A program made the position numbers and the translations under genes. Of a stretch of DNA of 5,479 nucleotides, positions 4,372-5,479 are shown piece after piece (positions within the stretch are counted from its first letter, which is position 1; every line of letters starts with the position of its first letter). The notes beneath the pieces are model-generated. The model was not told the origin of the DNA. It was given only the letters and a program-made list of their open reading frames with translations, and made no database searches. The stretch is from Tenericutes bacterium ADurb.BinA155 (GTDB lineage: Bacteria > Bacillota_I > Bacilli_A > RFN20 > CAG-826): the NCBI GenBank assembly GCA_002068375.1, contig MVZL01000089.1, positions 1 to 5,479 on the forward strand, given 5' to 3'.

Positions 4372-5479
4372 TCAATACATCCCTTCCGGTGCCGCCGGAG
4401 CCGCGGGCTTATCTTCCTTGATCTCGCTCACGGCGCCTTCCGTCGTGACGAAGATCGCGGAGATCGAGCTGGCGTTAAGAACCGCGCTCCGAGTGACTTT
4501 GGTCGGATCGACGATCCCGGCTTCGAACATATCGACCCAGTTGCCGCTTAAGGCGTCAAAGCCGAGGTTGCCCTTGCTTTGTTTCTGCTTCTCGGCGATC
4601 TCGTCGGCATCATAGCCGGCGTTATCGGCGATCTGACGAAGCGGAGCCATCAAGCTATCCATCACGGCATCGATGCCCTTCTGGATATCGGGATTGCTGT
4701 CTTTTAAGCTGTCCTTCAGGGCCAGGTAAACCTGGGCTAAGGCCGCCCCACCGCCGATCACGATCCCTTCTTGGACCGCGGCTTTCGTCGCGTTAAGGGC
4801 ATCTTCGATCCGCAGTTTCTTATCTTTCATCTCGCTCTCGGTGAGGGCGCCGACTTTGACGACGGCGACGCCGCTAGAGAGCTTGGCGATCCGATTCGCT
4901 AAGCCTTTCTTATCGTATTCCGAGGTCGCGTTCTTGTATTGGGCTTCAAGTTCAGCGATACGATCATTCAGATCTTTCTTGCTGCCAGAGCCGCCCACCA
5001 AGGTGGTCGAATCCTTCTTGACCGTGGCTTTCTTCACTTCGCCGAGGTCATCGAGTTTGATGTCTTTAATCGCCATTCCGAGGTCTTTGCTATAGAACTT
5101 CGCGCCGGTTAAGATCGCGATGTCCTGCAAAGCCGCTTTCTGGGCGTCCCCGAATTCCGGGGCTTTGACCGCGACGACGTTGAAGGTGCCGCGGAGCTTA
5201 TTGACGACTAAGGTCGAGGTGACATCGCCATCGAGGTCATCGGCGATGATGAGAAGCGGCTTATGGCTATCGACCACGCTTTGAAGAAGCGGGACAATAT
5301 CGTTGATGTTGCTGATCTTCATATCGGTGACGAGGACATAAGCGTCTTCAAGTTCCGCCACCATCTTCTCTTGATCGCTCACCATGTAAGGCGAGAGATA
5401 GCCTTTATCGAATTCAAGGCCTTGGGAGATGCTGAGTTCATCTTCGCTGGTCTTGCTTTCATCGACGGTGATCACGCCA
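4372..5479 (-). CDS. groEL: Chaperonin GroEL, C-terminal part (N terminus outside the window)
   Basis: This is the C-terminal part of the 60-kDa chaperonin subunit, which forms a double heptameric ring that folds proteins in the cytosol with GroES and ATP. The visible 368 or so residues align without gaps at first to E. coli GroEL from about residue 172 (GVITVDESK). They include the apical GYLSPY, the intermediate domain with SGVAVVKVGA, the ATPase aspartate in EDALNAT (E. coli Asp398), the nucleotide-binding GGGAAL (414-419) and DPTKVTR. The reading frame is open to the window edge, so about 170 N-terminal residues and any groES lie beyond it. Apical positions differ from the usual sequence: KAPEFGDAQK instead of KAPGFGDRRK, and Thr where E. 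coli has Leu259. The tail ends PAAPAAPEGMY, without GGM repeats. Confidence 0.96.
   Translation of the reverse strand, partial: GVITVDESKTSEDELSISQGLEFDKGYLSPYMVSDQEKMVAELEDAYVLVTDMKISNINDIVPLLQSVVDSHKPLLIIADDLDGDVTSTLVVNKLRGTFNVVAVKAPEFGDAQKAALQDIAILTGAKFYSKDLGMAIKDIKLDDLGEVKKATVKKDSTTLVGGSGSKKDLNDRIAELEAQYKNATSEYDKKGLANRIAKLSSGVAVVKVGALTESEMKDKKLRIEDALNATKAAVQEGIVIGGGAALAQVYLALKDSLKDSNPDIQKGIDAVMDSLMAPLRQIADNAGYDADEIAEKQKQSKGNLGFDALSGNWVDMFEAGIVDPTKVTRSAVLNASSISAIFVTTEGAVSEIKEDKPAAPAAPEGMY

Noticed and set aside
1685..5479. Mycoplasma-type genetic code
   Set aside because: TGA serves as the stop of groEL, tyrS and the antitoxin, and tryptophan is encoded by TGG, for example in the GNWVDMF stretch of GroEL.

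Overview
The window looks like chromosomal DNA from a bacterium of the Bacillota, probably a Bacilli, Erysipelotrichia or Mollicutes-related lineage. That placement is inferred from the zinc-less S4 protein (it opens MSRYIDSVWKKSR), the TyrRS and GroEL sequences, a lone-membrane type lipoprotein, and consensus SigA-like promoter and Shine-Dalgarno signals. TGA is used as a stop (antitoxin, tyrS, groEL) and visible tryptophans are TGG, so the standard bacterial code applies, not the Mycoplasma code.

Layout. On the + strand, a near-consensus promoter (8-36) and a structured leader of about 150 nt precede rpsD (ribosomal protein S4, 197-802), which ends at a strong hairpin terminator (816-845). 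Everything else is on the - strand. Read in its own direction it runs: the C-terminal two thirds of groEL (enters at 5479, stops at 4372), terminator, a 390-aa secreted lipoprotein of unknown function (4219-3047), terminator, tyrS (2935-1685), terminator, then a Phd/YefM-type antitoxin (1509-1270) overlapping a PIN-domain (VapC-like) toxin (1286-861). The toxin converges on rpsD, and both genes can share the hairpin at 816-845. Each - strand unit has its own terminator, so groEL, the lipoprotein, tyrS and the toxin-antitoxin pair look like separate transcription units rather than one operon.

How they work together. rpsD, tyrS and groEL are housekeeping genes for ribosome assembly, tRNA charging and protein folding. 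The toxin-antitoxin pair is the accessory element. It sits between two housekeeping genes, is AT-richer than tyrS in the stretches I counted, and carries two identical copies of a TGTACA-centred box 21 bp apart, which is the core motif of the YefM operator in E. coli.

The points most worth a second look are the antitoxin control region (paired TGTACA boxes plus a second, better Shine-Dalgarno that would give a longer antitoxin containing those boxes as coding sequence), the rpsD leader as a candidate S4 autoregulatory RNA, and unusual substitutions in the GroEL apical domain. I see no clear evidence of a wholly new system. There are no tRNA, rRNA, CRISPR or transposon features, and no gene-free stretch longer than 300 bases.
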